A stretch of 64,000 nucleotides of DNA from Acanthacorydalis orientalis (Eukaryota > Arthropoda > Insecta > Megaloptera > Corydalidae). The position numbers were made by a program, and so were the translations under genes. The notes beneath the pieces are model-generated. The model worked only from the letters and a program-made list of their open reading frames with translations, did not search any database and was not told the DNA's origin. The DNA lies in the NCBI GenBank assembly GCA_034766995.1, contig CM068322.1, positions 5,202,089-5,266,088 of the forward strand, in the 5' to 3' direction. This document shows, in pieces, positions 38,131 through 52,994 of this stretch; positions within the stretch are counted from its first letter, which is position 1; the number at the start of each line of letters is the position of its first letter.

Positions 38131-38663
38131 GAATTCTAAAAGAAATAAGGAATATTTCGAACACAAGGTGATATAAAACGTGTAATAAAATTTAAAACAG
38201 ACGTCAGAAAAGCGCTCAATACCGAAAGTATTCGCTGCGTTATAAGAAAATATATTTGCAATAATTAGTTAATTAGGAATACACGTTATAAATAAATGCA
38301 ACACGTAAAAATGAGGTATGATAAAATAGAAACGAGATCAATTTATAAGTTATGCAACACCCCTTCTATAATACAATCAAAAAGATTACAGTATTATTTA
38401 TTGAGGTCTCTCCCAATTGCTCATATGTCCCAATTGAGTAAATTGTGTTTGTGTTTCATTCATTTGAATAATACATGTTGTCTTGGTTTGTCGAAAAATG
38501 TGTGATATTAATTTATGGTAGCGCATTAGCACCAAATTTTTAACCAAATTCAACAAAACAATAATTGAAACTTGTAAATTGAAAAAAAATGTTTATAATG
38601 ACGTAAACATGTGTTATGTTATTTTGTGACACAATAGATTCTTGAATGTTGAATAATTATACA
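38131..38663. other. AT-rich non-coding DNA
   Basis: Nothing recognised. The 69-codon frame at 38296-38505 has no motif. Confidence 0.45.
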
Positions 38664-39914
<1,251 letters not shown>

Positions 39915-40130
39915 TTCGCATTCCAGTTGAAAAAAAATGCTGCCGAAACCGCGGATATGATATGTTCAGTTTTATGGGAACGTGTTGTGATGCACAAAAC
40001 ATGCAAAACATGCTAAAACAGTAGAAGAGGTCGCAAATGCATTACGATTGCATCGATTCCGTCATCTTTTTTTTCGTCAAGGAATTCGCCAGTTACCCGA
40101 CGGATGAATCAATTTTGATGGAGATATTTT
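39915..40130 (+). pseudogene. Mariner with N and C termini but no centre
   Basis: One frame reads LFAFQLKKNAAETADMICSV then HKTCKTC-stop, matching the mauritiana-type N terminus (LLFxFxLKKxAAESHRM...KTC). Directly after it comes KTVEEVANALRLHRF, and in a shifted frame FRQGIRQLPDG, matching the C-terminal SYEEVxKW...FxxGIxxLPERW. About 240 codons, including both second-HTH and catalytic regions, are missing between the two. The inverted repeats were not identified. Confidence 0.65.
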
Positions 40131-40349
40131 GGTACTGAAAACTATTCAATTTTTTCGTGAATTTTTTTTATTTTCTATAAAGTGGCACAGAATCAAATTT
40201 TACACATTTGAAAATGATTATATGAAATAAATATTTTAGATCTTTGATTTTGATAATAATATAAATCGATAAAGTATATTATATATATAACCATTTCTAA
40301 ATTAAATGTTTTAGATTTAAATATTTATTTAACGAATTAAAAAAGATTC

Positions 40350-40352
<3 letters not shown>

Positions 40353-40443
<91 letters not shown>

Positions 40444-40449
40444 CATATA
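40353..40449. repeat. (CT)n(TA)n compound microsatellite
   Basis: About 28 bp of pure CT repeat followed by about 60 bp of (TA)n and CATACATA. Confidence 0.97.
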
Positions 40450-40740
40450 TAATAAAAATATCAGTTTGTGCATATTTTCAAATATAAAATTTTCAATTTT
40501 TGAAATCAACTGTTTATTGTTACATAAATACACAAATATGTATATAATTATGAAAATAATGAAAAAAATACAATTTTAAAAGTTAAATGTAATTACTTAC
40601 AATTAGGTATAATTTTGAAAATGTAAACTCTTTTCTTTCTACGTTAATTAAAACACGCAATATTTTGTAAATGCTAATTTTTTAAAATATGAATTTTAAA
40701 ATTAGAAACAAAAACTTTATCACAAATAATTTACATGTAC

Positions 40741-40785
<45 letters not shown>

Positions 40786-42995
40786 GTAAAAAAGTAATAC
40801 TATGCATTAATAATATTAAATCATAAATAAAGACCAATGACTGATATGTGCGTATGAGTATACGTGTGTATATATATATATATATTCCAATTTTGAAAAT
40901 CTATTATCGAAAATTTCGCATTTTATTTTTTTAATAAATGCTAGTAAAGAAGAATAGACTGGTTTCGCTGTTCAGTACACAATTTACTACTCCTTTATGC
41001 ATCTGTTAAAAAATGTTTATCAATTTTACTTTTTATACAATTTTTTTATAACTTGTGTCTTTGGTTTGAATTTATTGTATGTTTACCGTAGTAGAGCAGT
41101 TTTTGTATGGTGAAATCCTTCACATATTAAATTAGTAATATTTTGTTATTTTATCTACCTAAAATTGAATTATTTTAGTAGATAAAATAGTGTTATAAAA
41201 CATGATTTTATAAAAATTCCATTTTTACTTATATATATATATATATATATATATATGAATATTAAAATATATTTTTTATCTATTAAATCAAATTAAGAAT
41301 TGTATTCACAGAAAAATATTTTAAAGATACATAAAGTAATTACTGTATTAGATCTGTATTTTTATTTAGAATACAATAATATTAATAAAATGGTTTAATA
41401 AAATGGATAAACTTATAATTTAATGAAATTCGTTTTCAGTCCCTTATCCTGTATTTTACGTAATTAATCATTGATTTATTTGTTCACAAAATTGGTAAAA
41501 TAAATTTTTCATTGACTCATCTATTATTACTTTTTATTTTTACTAATAAGTAAAAAAGTTTTACTGGTGGTAAAATGGACGTAGTTGAAAAATTTCTATT
41601 AAGTAGTTCAAATAAAATACATATTTTATGAATATAACAGGACAAGATTTTATAAATGAAGAATGTATGTTATCTACATTAAATTTAATATACAAGTAAA
41701 CAATCAATTGCACTCATGCTGCGAAACTTCTTTAAAAAATTATTTTAAGTCAAATTTTTTTTTAAATACATCAACACGTGTTACTATTTATTTTGTGTGC
41801 CTGCCTTTGTTATCATATAGACTTTTTCTTTCTACTGTAAGATTTTATTCATCATTGACACAATTTTCTATAACATTATGGAGTGATACAAAATATTTAT
41901 TATGAATATTTATTTTGTTACATTCCGTTATAACTATGATTAATATATTAAATATAACAGTAAAAAAATTATCTCTGCTTATTTAGGGCTACAAAATATA
42001 ATTTATTTTTTTCCATTAAGTTGTAAAAATGTTTAATTCATTATTTCTTAAATTAATAAATCATTCTAAAAATTTGTTTCTTTTTTCAAAAAAAAATATC
42101 TAATCTATTAACATAATTCATTCCATATTTAGAATCTGAATCTGTTTTATCATCTTATATATTTTTCCAGGTTTTGATTCGAATAGTTCATTGAGACTTT
42201 TTTGTAATTTTTTATACACACTTTTCTTTTTTTGATTATTTGTTATTTTATGATACTCTAACAACTACTGTAAGGAAATAATTTAGAATATAGAAAAATT
42301 AGAGTTAATTTTTTCACTAAAAAATTAAAGAGGAAATGATTATAAACACTGTTACCAGAAGAACAAATTTAGTCATTGAAGGAAATAAAAAAAATAGATT
42401 TTAAATGTGGAAACAAAAAATACTTTAATTAGTGATTAATATTGTTCATGTACTTATCGTTATTCTAAGTGTTTATTTTAAAACACAAATCAGTTTTATT
42501 CAAATCTCTTTTGTGCTGAATCTGTTTTCTAATAATGAATAACTTTATATTACTAACTCAATTTAACAAAATTGTTAATTCATGTTATCGACATCAACAA
42601 ATAATATTTTGATATTGTTATATTCCTTACTCATTTTTTATCATCGGTTGTAGGAAATTGATTAAAAATGAAAATTATTATTTGTTGTAACTACTCTTAA
42701 AAATAACCAAAAACACTATAGTGAATATTTAAACTTCGTATTTAAACTTCGAGTATTTAATCGAAGTATTTAAACTTAATGTAATTTTACCTGAAACAGA
42801 ATAATAAATTTCAAGTAACATTTTCTTTGATATTAGTTGTTTTGAAATTAAGTTTAATAATTGTCAAACGTTATATTTCTTAATATATATATATCACGTT
42901 TGTTTTTCCTTACTTATGTATTTTAAGATTTAATAAATTTAAAAATTCTAATAAAAAATTAAACATAATTCCCTTTATTGTGAAAAATGTTCTAG
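40450..42995. other. AT-rich non-coding DNA
   Basis: No gene recognised. Holds (TA)n arrays at 40742-40783, 40869-40885 and 41231-41257, a near-perfect 18-bp-arm hairpin at 41149-41188 (ATTTTATCTAC ... GTAGATAAAAT), and a TATTTAAACTTCG direct repeat at about 42727-42778. The 80-codon frame at 41663-41905 has no motif. Confidence 0.5.

Positions 42996-43050
<55 letters not shown>
42996..43050. repeat. (TA)n microsatellite
   Basis: About 52 bp of uninterrupted (TA)n. Confidence 0.95.
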
Positions 43051-43051
<1 letters not shown>

Positions 43052-43494
43052 GCGTGTATATGCATCTCTAGTACATTTATGTACCTGTCACATTTCATAT
43101 CACATTTAAAATCCTTGATCGAACTCGTGTTCAATGTGCACGATGTCAAACAATAGACATTTGAAACGAGACGGCGTCATGTCCTTTGATGTTGCGTTCC
43201 CCAAAAGTATAAAAAGTTCACTTCCTGTCTTACTTGCTATTATGTTAAAATATTGTATAAGTACCTCTGTGAGTCTTTTATTCTATAGAGAAAGCAATTG
43301 TATGACGAGATTTCAATTTATATTTAAAGTTATACAAGCATATACGTAGGCATGAATACGCGTATAAGATATGTATGTCTAAAAAAAGCTGTTTGAAATC
43401 AAATGGACATTCATAGTTATAAAAGGGTTTTAAATGAAAGTAATGATCTTAATCAGTTATTAAAGTTAACATATTTTTTAATAGTGAATGAAAT
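43051..43494. other. AT-rich DNA with a moderately complex stretch
   Basis: 43070-43220 has more CpG and no simple repeat (for example GATCGAACTCGTGTTCAATG, GAAACGAGACGGCGTC). A 71-codon frame starts at 43134, but I recognise nothing in it. Confidence 0.35.
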
Positions 43495-44298
<804 letters not shown>

Positions 44299-45144
44299 GT
44301 ACGAGTGTAAGTTGTGTGTATAATGTAATGTAGTGTGTAAAACAAAATAAGCTATTTCGTTTAAATAAATTATTCTAATAAAACGGTGCATAAAATAAAG
44401 CCTATTTATTCAAACGCGGTTTTTAAATCAATATTGTGATGTAAAAGGAGGAGATAAAACTAGTAACTGTTAAATTATACGGTATCAAAACTAACATAAA
44501 ATATAATAACGGTCAAAAAGTACACTTCACATGTAATTAACAACAATCGTATTAAGACATTAAGGTGAAGCCCATGGACTATACCTAAAATTTACATGAA
44601 CGTACACCTATTTATCCATTATCGTTCAACATCAAATAATTAGTATCCGACATAAATGTACTCACAAATACTGTAGTGCGTGTACTTCACTTAATATTAT
44701 ATTCACTAGATTACCACCCTAAAATAATTATTCTGGTAGAGATAACAAGAGAGAGACCAGCGCTGTCACACCCTTCGAAATAATCAGATAATTTCGACTG
44801 TGTACGAATGAATTAAAACGAACGACACACCGTCCTGCATATACGATACACACTAGTGCGCCACTGGTTGGTTGGTTGACTGCTACTAGTCACCCTCTCT
44901 TTAATTTGAAATTGGATGTATATTCATGATCTAGGTTAGTTACTCCGTTTAATTGCTAGTTGCTACATTGCTCACAGTACATATGACTTATAACTCTTCA
45001 GCTTGATTGTTCACTGATACCAAAAGACACTTAAAATTCAAGTGATGCATATTTTAACTACCCACTTTCGATTACATGTTGTTTACACAAATGTCCGTTT
45101 TTTTTCTGTGTTTGTTTAATCTATTTAAATTTGTATATGATTAC

Positions 45145-45149
<5 letters not shown>
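44299..45149. other. AT-rich DNA with a moderately complex stretch
   Basis: 44720-44900 is less AT-rich (ACCAGCGCTGTCACACCC, CACACCGTCCTGCATATACG, GTGCGCCACTGGTTGGTTGG) and could be regulatory or an old repeat. No coding motif. Confidence 0.35.

Positions 45150-45198
<49 letters not shown>
45150..45198. repeat. (TA)n microsatellite
   Basis: About 46 bp of (TA)n. Confidence 0.94.
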
Positions 45199-45199
<1 letters not shown>

Positions 45200-45824
45200 A
45201 AGATAAATAACGCTATAAATCAAATCTTTTACTTATTTGAGAAACATTATTAGTTATTACAATTTTTCCTAAACTCTTAATAACTAAGATCTTTTATTTA
45301 AATATTTCTTCAGTTGTTTAAAAAAACCTATAATTATATTTATTTATGTAATAAAAAGAAGACAATTTATAATACAAGATAATTTACTTAAATAATTTAA
45401 TGTATATTCAGTATGGAATGAATTTTATTCAATAATAAACATTTATAAAATTGAAGTCGAAAATTATAGAAAAAATAATCGTAGATATTCGATTTTATGA
45501 TACTAAAATGAATTAATATCTTATATTCTAATATTGCCATCCCTTTTTTCTATATTTTTTCTTCGACAAAAATCTAAGCAAGAAATGTTCAATAGCTATT
45601 AATTTAATTTCAAGTGGAATACACGTCCCCAATATTACAAGTCAAGTTTCATAAAATAAATCTAAGAAGAAATACAATTATTAAAATATGCAATTATTTT
45701 TCTACGATTTTTATTGCTTCTGCTTGTCCTTCTTTAGCTTAAACTGATCTAAGAAAAATTAGCGGTATAATTATTTACAATATCGTTTTTTTTTGATACG
45801 CCGCTATTTAGTATGGTATGACAA
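45199..45824. other. AT-rich non-coding DNA
   Basis: Nothing recognised. Confidence 0.5.
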
Positions 45825-45876
45825 CCTGATCTGATCAGATCTGAGCAGAGGTCAGCAAATATGATCTAAACTGACT
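45825..45876 (-). repeat. Decamer array, short minus-strand copy
   Basis: On the minus strand the sequence falls into five exact 10-bp steps: GTCAGTTTAG, ATCATATTTG, CTGACCTCTG, CTCAGATCTG, ATCAGATCAG. This is the same degenerate unit as the array at 48260-48390, in the opposite orientation. Confidence 0.7.
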
Positions 45877-48259
45877 TTTATTAATTACATACAGATTTTA
45901 AAAAATGAAAAAGTCTAGTTTAAGAAAGAATAAATGTCGTTTTTCGAAAATTTTTCCAGCTATCGTGTTTTTGGCTGAAGAACCTAAGGCCTTACCACAA
46001 GAATGAATACCGAGAACTAGGGTTCACGACTAGCGCTGCTCAAAAAATATGATCTCGTGGTTTGAGCATCATGGCTAAGACATGGAGTATTTTATCATGA
46101 CCTCCTGACAGAGTCACAATTGTTAGTTAGACCAACGTAGCTCCATATTACTTGCGAGGAAAACATTATAAACTGTTTTCAGCTATATGATATTATATTT
46201 GAATTATCTTGAACAAGTATATTACAGAACAATTTTTTTTAAAAAAAAAAACAATATTCAACAAATTTATAATTTTTACTTAATAAGTTAAAGTGAACTT
46301 TCTATGGTAGAATTAATATTAATATTTACTAACAAAATTATTATTAATCGTATTTTTTTCGAATAATGTTCAATTATAATAAGACCTATTCATTGTTCTA
46401 CTTTCCTCAATACACAAATCATTACAATCTATTTTAAGAAAATAGACTTACACCACAAAAATTAATGTTTAAATTTATTAACATTAATTTTTGTCAAGAA
46501 ATATAAAATCGAAAAGAACAAATATTTTTTTAGTATATGAACCGCATCAATAATTAACTAATTAATGTCTTTCCAACACTTTGTACAAATAATAAAGTAT
46601 TTAAGCTAAATTATCTAAAAATATATATGTTTATATGTACTAATAGGTCTTTGTCATAGAAAATAAATAATATTAAATTGTAATAAATAAATAAAATTGT
46701 AAAGGAAACGTTATTTTTTATTTTTTACAATTAAAATTTTCTTATCTTCAGATATACTTTCCAGTTTCGCTACTAGATGTTAATCATGTAGAATTCTGCA
46801 ATTCAGTCAGTCTATTGAATACATTAATATTACATTAATAATTAATAAATAAAGTATTACTATGAATACGTTTTCATCGTAAGAGATACGCGGTATGGAA
46901 ATATTTATGTTTGTTAATCATAGGCGTAATAAATATAGACTGATAATTTTATTCCTTAAATTGCAAATAGAAGCTTAATCTAACTAAAAAAATATTACAG
47001 ATTTTTCTGTTTTTTGGTGCTCTGAATAGAATGGAATTACTCTTTAAATGCGCAGAAGGAAGAAGAAAAATAATCAATAATAATTTATTAATCTTTTTTG
47101 ACTAGAAACTTTTTTTTACTTACAGAGTAAGAAAACTATTTGTTAAAGGGAATAAATTAAAACATATTTAAGTACTATAAACTTTACATTCAGCTACTAT
47201 ATGATATATTATTGTATATGTTCAGATCTGAATTACTGACGTGATTTTTTTTTATAGAGATAAACTTTTGTCTGATAAAAAAAATAATCGTGAAAGCGCC
47301 ACATTAAAATTTTTAAAAAAGTGTTGAAAATTCTTAAATAAATATGTAATATTGTAGAAATATATTTAAAATTTTTTTATTAGTTTTGTAATTTAACTTG
47401 ACTTTATATTTTTAATGTGAATTTTTCACAAACCGCTTAGAATGAAGGTAGACAGAAGCATTGCAATTTATTTTTTCCTTTCAGCTTATATTACATTTTA
47501 AAAGGGTTGATCATTGAAAAGTTTTAATAAAGGTCGCCATGAATATATTATTTTCATATCAGAATTTTTAATTTAATCTCGTTGAAATTATACCGTTTTT
47601 TCGTGAAAATTAAACGATTGGATATGAATTTTAAATATAACAATTAAAATTAACTACACTATAAATAATCAATTGTCCTAGTAAATTATATATATATATA
47701 TAACAATAGAATAACATATTCTTTATATACTATAAACTATATATTTCTATTATTATTCATTAAAAAGTTCAGTATGTTACACAAAATAAAATTTAATTAA
47801 TTTCTTAAATACGCCATAGTTACTTGTAATAATTATCCTTTTTTAATCTAATGATACAATTATGCTTGAAATTATGTTGTCATTGATATTCATTTGTTTG
47901 TATTAATAATATTAACAAATTAAAAGTGTACCTTTTCTTACATTCATATTGCTTTTAAATATATCATTTTGAAATTTTGTTTCAATTTTCTTCAACTGGA
48001 ATGTATAAATTCGAGCTTTCTGAAATAAATAGGCTCAATTATTACGAGAAAATATATCCCCACAAAAAAAATAAATACATTATTCCCAGAAATGAATAAA
48101 CAAATAATTTAAAACTAAGCTATTTTAATATTAGAAAATTACATTTGAAAATTACCACAAAAAATTAAAATTATTTCATGTAACTGGAAAATTTTTTGAA
48201 AGAAATCAGGTAAAATATATTTTTTGATAAAAACTTTTTGACATTTACATATAATTAAT
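45877..48259. other. AT-rich non-coding DNA
   Basis: About 2.4 kb. 45950-46140 is less AT-rich (GGCCTTACCACAAGAATGAA, CGACTAGCGCTGCTC) but unassigned. A small (TA)n lies at 47687-47702. Confidence 0.45.
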
Positions 48260-48390
48260 TCAGATCTAATCACATCTCGTCAGATCCAGTCAGGTCTAGT
48301 CATATTTGGTCTGGTTTAGTCAGATTTAGTCTGCTTTGATCAAGTATGGTCAGATCAAATTGAGTTTAGTCAAATCAAATCAATTCAGAT
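48260..48390 (+). repeat. Degenerate decamer tandem array, 13 units
   Basis: About 131 bp with strict 10-bp periodicity. Successive units such as TCAGATCTAA, TCACATCTCG, TCAGATCCAG, TCAGGTCTAG, TCATATTTGG, TCTGGTTTAG and TCAGATTTAG drift from a TCAGATYTAG consensus without any insertion or deletion. Neither strand is coding. A five-unit inverted relative lies 2.4 kb upstream. Confidence 0.85.
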
Positions 48391-48557
48391 TAAAAAAAAA
48401 TGTTGAAGAAATTATTCGTTAGAAGGAATCTACTTTCGAAAAGTTGTATTTCATATGAGTTGTACTTTCAAAGATAAATTATCTCTAATTAATATGATTG
48501 AATAAACGCTGCTTAATTTATTAATAATATTTAAACTTAATATATAAATAAATATTA

Positions 48558-49103
48558 TTAGGTTTGTAGTAAAATAATTGCTGTTCTCGTTTTCTCAATT
48601 CTAACCTTAATTTTTTTCAATGAAAGTGTCAGCTCATCATGTTTATATTAATATCATTTTAAAGTGCATTTTTTGGTATGTATTTTGGTAACATCGACTT
48701 AAGTTTTACTATTAAGTTTTCTTTAAAATGGGCTATGGATTTAAAGATGGAAAAGAAGCAAAAAGAGCAATTTTTTATGAGTTCAAAATAGCTGGTAAAG
48801 CAGCAGAAAATGCTCACAAATTAAAGATGCTTTTGTTGGAACTAATCGTAAGGAATGTCCGGTACAATGGTGGTTTCAAAAATTTCGTGCTGGAGACGAG
48901 TACTTTAAAGTTGAAGAAGGTCGCAGGGATTTTTGGTTAGTTCATAATGACCAACTGAAGATGTTAGTTGAATCAGAACCATGCACAACAATTCGAGAGC
49001 TTGCATAAAAGTGAGGTGTTATTCATCCAACAGTTCTGGACCACAAATGGAAAAATGTATATGAATTTGTTCATAAACAGCAATTATGTTTCTACCAACC
49101 TAA
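48558..49103 (+). mobile_element. Internally deleted mariner, family M1 copy D, complete
   Basis: A 546-bp element with TA on both sides (48556-48557 and 49104-49105). The 5' end is TTAGGTTTGTAGTAAAATAA; the 3' end, reverse complemented, is TTAGGTTGGTAGAAACATAA. The frame from 48728 reads KEAKRAIFYEFKIAGKAAEN then drifts out of frame. Later blocks are recognisable as WWFQKF, VHNDQLKMLVESEPCTTIRE and VLDHK. It then reaches WKKMYMNL, the WVPHEL-equivalent point, and enters the 3' repeat. Same junction as copies A, B and E. No intact protein. Confidence 0.88.
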
Positions 49104-49105
49104 TA

Positions 49106-49237
49106 ATTAAAACATTTGTTGACTCAATAAATTTGCGTATATTTATTATAAAAATAATAAATAATTTAGATAATTTATTAGAAAATTGGCAACTATATAT
49201 TTTTTGTCGGTAGCACTGACTAATTTTTAATAATTGA
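49106..49237. other. Spacer between two M1 mariners
   Basis: About 130 bp of AT-rich DNA between copies D and E. No feature seen. Confidence 0.5.
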
Positions 49238-49239
49238 TT

Positions 49240-49752
49240 TTAGGTTATTATTGGAGATTTTATTTTCTGATGTATAAAATGATGTATGTTAATATCATTA
49301 TAAAGTGTATTTTCGGTCTGTATTTTGGTAACATCGACTTTGATGTTATTATTGATTTTGCTTCAAATTTGACTATTGAATTAAAGTCAAAAAAGAAGCA
49401 AATGAGAGTAATTTTTTGTATGAGTTAAAAATGGGCGGTAAATCAGTAGGAACTGCTCGTTAACTAAACAATGCTTTTGGTGCGGGTACTGTTAAAGAAC
49501 ATACTATGCAATGGTGGTTCCAACACCTTCTTTCAATGAACGAAAGCCTTGAAGAAGAAGAAGGTCTCGAGTATCCTTCTCCAGTTCATAACGACCAACT
49601 GAAAGAAGTAGTTGAATCAGAACCACGCACAACATTTCGAAATATCGCACACAAGTAAGGCGTTAGTCATCCAATAATTCTAGGCCACTTAAATTAAAAA
49701 AAAAATATAAATTTGAAAGTCATAAACCGCACTTATCCTTCTACCAACATAA
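49240..49752 (+). mobile_element. Internally deleted mariner, family M1 copy E
   Basis: It starts TTAGGTTATTATTGGAGATT with a shortened leader, and ends CTACCAACATAA followed by TA. Coding remnants read GKSVGTAR, LNNAFGAGTVKEHTMQWWFQ, then SSPVHNDQLKEVVESEPRTT and a frame to about ILGHLN. It then jumps to the 3' repeat at the M1 junction. The 5' flank lacks a clean TA. Same orientation as copy D, 137 bp downstream. Confidence 0.82.
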
Positions 49753-49754
49753 TA

Positions 49755-50037
49755 CATATTTACATTACATACATACACTTTTAATATAAACGAGGCCTTA
49801 ACGTTTGTTTATTGTTAAGGTTGGAATGAATTGTATATTTCAGAAGGAAGTTTATTTACCGAAATTGAGAAATAATTTTGAATAGATAGAATGAAAAATA
49901 TTCCTATTTCTAAACTTTACATCAAATACTAGTATGCATCCCTTCCATTTACATCGGCATTTTCTGGGAGCTTTCTACATCAAAAATGAAAATATTACCT
50001 TAGAACTTAATAAAATATTAAACAATACACTCTAAGA

Positions 50038-50078
<41 letters not shown>

Positions 50079-51179
50079 TCCTAACTTGAAATAATCCCCT
50101 CTGAAAAACCTAAACTGACAAAGTGAATAGTTTATAAACTTCAAAATATTGTCTTTGTATCTTCAATATAATGAAACCATGAAATATGTTTGTGAAAATA
50201 TTATGTTGTTATACAAAATTAATTCTATATTCAACATTAATTTTTTAAAAGTATCAGTAAAAAGTTGATTCAATATGAATATTTTTTTATATAAATAATC
50301 ACCGTCAACACTAATAGCTATTGCAGTCAATTGAATAATTTATGTGACCATCAATAAAAATTACTGAGTAATAGATCCAAAAAACGAAGTCGTTCATGAC
50401 GACAAAAAATATTTGAGTTTAGCCATGAAATCTAAATCACATTCTATTTTTTCTTAAACTTACACAATCAAATTAATATTTATTAAGGGATTGTTTACAG
50501 TGTTTTAATGTTAACAAATACACTTCTTGAATAACTGTATTTCGAAGAAGTCAAAAGTATGGGGTTTTTCGCATATAAGAAAATTTCCTTGTATACATTA
50601 AAGTTTTTCGTAAAACATATTAAATTAATTATCTAATTAATAATTTTACTAGAAATATTTTTTCCAAAAAACGTCATAGAACTTCCAGTTTCATTTGATA
50701 CTAAAAGTTTCTATTTTGAAATATTCCATTTTATGTATCCACAAAATCACTAAGCGACTGTAATTATGTTGTCAAAATAGTAATTTAATTTGTATTAATT
50801 ATACTGAATTTAACATACACATCAAAATAATTTTTTATGTGATTAGATTAATACAATTGCTGTAACATCTTTCGATTTATTATTGGTCGCCTGTTACTTA
50901 CACATATTTAAAAGTCAATAAATGGTAAAAATATATTTCTGGCACTGTGGATAATTTAACTTTCACAAATGATATTTTCTTACCCTTGATTTCCCAATAA
51001 CATTTTCTTATCAGAAATGTTCTATAAGTGATTATCAATCAATTTTGATTATCGATGCGTATTTCGAACGCGTTTATATCATTTGTACCAAGAGCATCTT
51101 TCTATTATTTACATACCTTTTGTACCATAAATCTATTGTACCCATGCTCTCTGAGATTCGTGACATCCCCATTGGAAGG
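49755..51179. other. AT-rich non-coding DNA
   Basis: No gene recognised; a (TA)n lies at 50040-50074. Confidence 0.5.
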
Positions 51180-51268
51180 TACATAAGAATAGTCATTTGT
51201 TTAAATATTTTTAATCAGAAAAAAATATTTTGTGCTGTGAAGCGAGAAAATAAACGATTCGTGAAAAT
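51180..51268 (-). repeat. CACAAACC dispersed repeat, minus-strand copy
   Basis: On the minus strand: TTTTCTCGCTTCACAGCACA, AAATATTTTTTTCTGATTAA, AATATTTAAACAAATGACTA, then further on GGGGATGTCACGAATCTCAG. The overlapping 89-codon plus-strand frame (51045-51314) has no recognised domain. Confidence 0.45.
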
Positions 51269-51524
51269 CGACAAATATTGTTATAAACCCCAAGGCTTAT
51301 ATCCTGCTTTTTGAAATTTTTAAATTCTGATCTTTAAATGTAATCAGATTAACTCTCTGATCTCGATTATAAAAATTAGGAATAAAAATAATAATGTATT
51401 ACTCCTTATATTTTTTCCTTGTTGATACTGAAATTGAATTTCTAGTTTATATTAGAACTAAAAATATAATATTTTTCAGTTTACAGGGTTTTTTCTGTTC
51501 TCATCTACAAACAAAACTTTTTTT

Positions 51525-51610
51525 ATTAGAGGTACTAGGGAGCTTCGCTCTCTGCTCACTCTACTCATCAACCCTCGAGGGAGCTTCGCCATCATTCGAT
51601 CCTTCCTAAA
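51525..51610 (-). repeat. GC-rich dispersed motif, copy 5
   Basis: GGTACTAGGGAGCTTCGCTC, then TCTGCTCACTCTACTC, CCCTCGAGGGAGCTTCGCCA. On the minus strand this gives GGCGAAGCTCCCTCGAGGG and AGCGAAGCTCCC, a doubled GCGAAGCTCCC word related to the other GC-rich copies. It lies about 260 bp from the CACAAACC block in the same relative order as at 5.3-5.6 kb. Confidence 0.55.
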
Positions 51611-52108
51611 AATTTTTATAAATTAACAAATATATAGAAAAGAATCTGCATAAAATGTAAGTCGTGATTTTTTTATTGGAGAAGTTCATAATAATTAACA
51701 GAAAAAAATTCAATGTTAAAATATGTAACACTTCTTTTACTCTAAGACTTCAGTGAATACAATATTTTAAATAAATGTCATCAGTTATACATTAAAATCG
51801 TATTCATCTCTTTCTTTGTACAAGGTGAGAGAGATGGATATATGTGACTGATGTCAACTAATTAGAACAGAGAACACGCGATCTCCATCAACCAATCAAA
51901 ACACGAATAATTGGTTACACATAACGACGATCAGGTTTCGATTTTTAGTAATAGAGAGATATTCTATTAAATATATTAAATTCAGTCTACTTTTATTTAT
52001 AACATATAAAATTATTTATAGTCAGAATCGTTTAAATATTAGTACAACACATATATAAATATTTACATAAATACACACACACGCGCACATATGTGTATAT
52101 ATATATAG

Positions 52109-52141
<33 letters not shown>

Positions 52142-52256
52142 CATAAATATAATTCAATATACAAGCTATAGAATTTCTGTTATTCTATAAAAAAAGAACT
52201 CGTTTACAAAAAAAATGTATCTATAGGCACGCAGTACACTACATGCAAACAGTATA

Positions 52257-52300
<44 letters not shown>

Positions 52301-52914
52301 ATATTTTGAAAGCTTAATATAATTTAACCAATATCATTTTATTATATGTCCAATATATTTACCTGAAAAAAGGTAAAATACCGTTCTATTTACGCAATAC
52401 ACCATAGTGGCGTAGTTTCCCTGGTACCAAATATTCAAATATGTTCTTTCTTATGTATATATATATATACATAAATGTATACACATATTTGAAACTGTGT
52501 ATTATATACGTGCATAAAATTGGAAATATTCTTTTATTTGTTAGAATTTATTTTTTAAGTCTAAAATGTAATAGATTTTTAATATAGTTCTCAATAACGA
52601 TAAAACCATTTCTCTGAACAAAATAAATTTGAAACGAATATTAAATTGAAATAGTCATTCGTGAAAAAATCTCCAGAAGCTAATTATATGATTAATAAAA
52701 TCATTATTTATAAAATATTTCCACCAACAAACTTATCTCTCTATTAAAATAAAAATATTCCATCGGAAAGACTGATCAATCTCACGAAAAAATGTTGTTC
52801 TTTTCATCTTTCTCACTTCTTTCATCATATTCTTGATGGAGTTCCGATTGTTTTCGATTTTACCCGAACGTTAACGATTAGTAATTAACGTTAATGATTA
52901 ATTTAGATTTATTA
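51611..52914. other. AT-rich non-coding DNA with TA arrays
   Basis: No gene recognised. (TA)n arrays at 52094-52137, 52260-52295 and 52457-52472; ACACACACGCGCACATATGTG near 52074-52095. Confidence 0.5.
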
Positions 52915-52994
52915 TTACTCAGCGAGCGCTGCAAGCGGGGTTGGACTTCTGAGGGGTCACCAAGCATAACGATTCGGAGGCAGAGCCCCTTGTT
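52915..52994 (+). repeat. GC-rich dispersed motif, copy 6
   Basis: CTCAGCGAGCGCTGCAAGCG, GGGTTGGACTTCTGAGGGGT, then CGATTCGGAGGCAGAGCCCC. The tail and following AT-rich words (TTTAATTTATAATATTTAAA) match copies 2 and 4. Confidence 0.62.

Noticed and set aside
44865..44885. A further GGTTGGTT hairpin at GGTTGGTTGGTTGACTGC
   Set aside because: The GGTTGGTT word is present, but no flanking GC stem or GGTCAT block follows, so it is not supported as a copy.
48728..49428. Three consecutive plus-strand frames as exons of a host gene
   Set aside because: They are broken pieces of two M1 mariner elements and their spacer, bounded by inverted repeats and TA.
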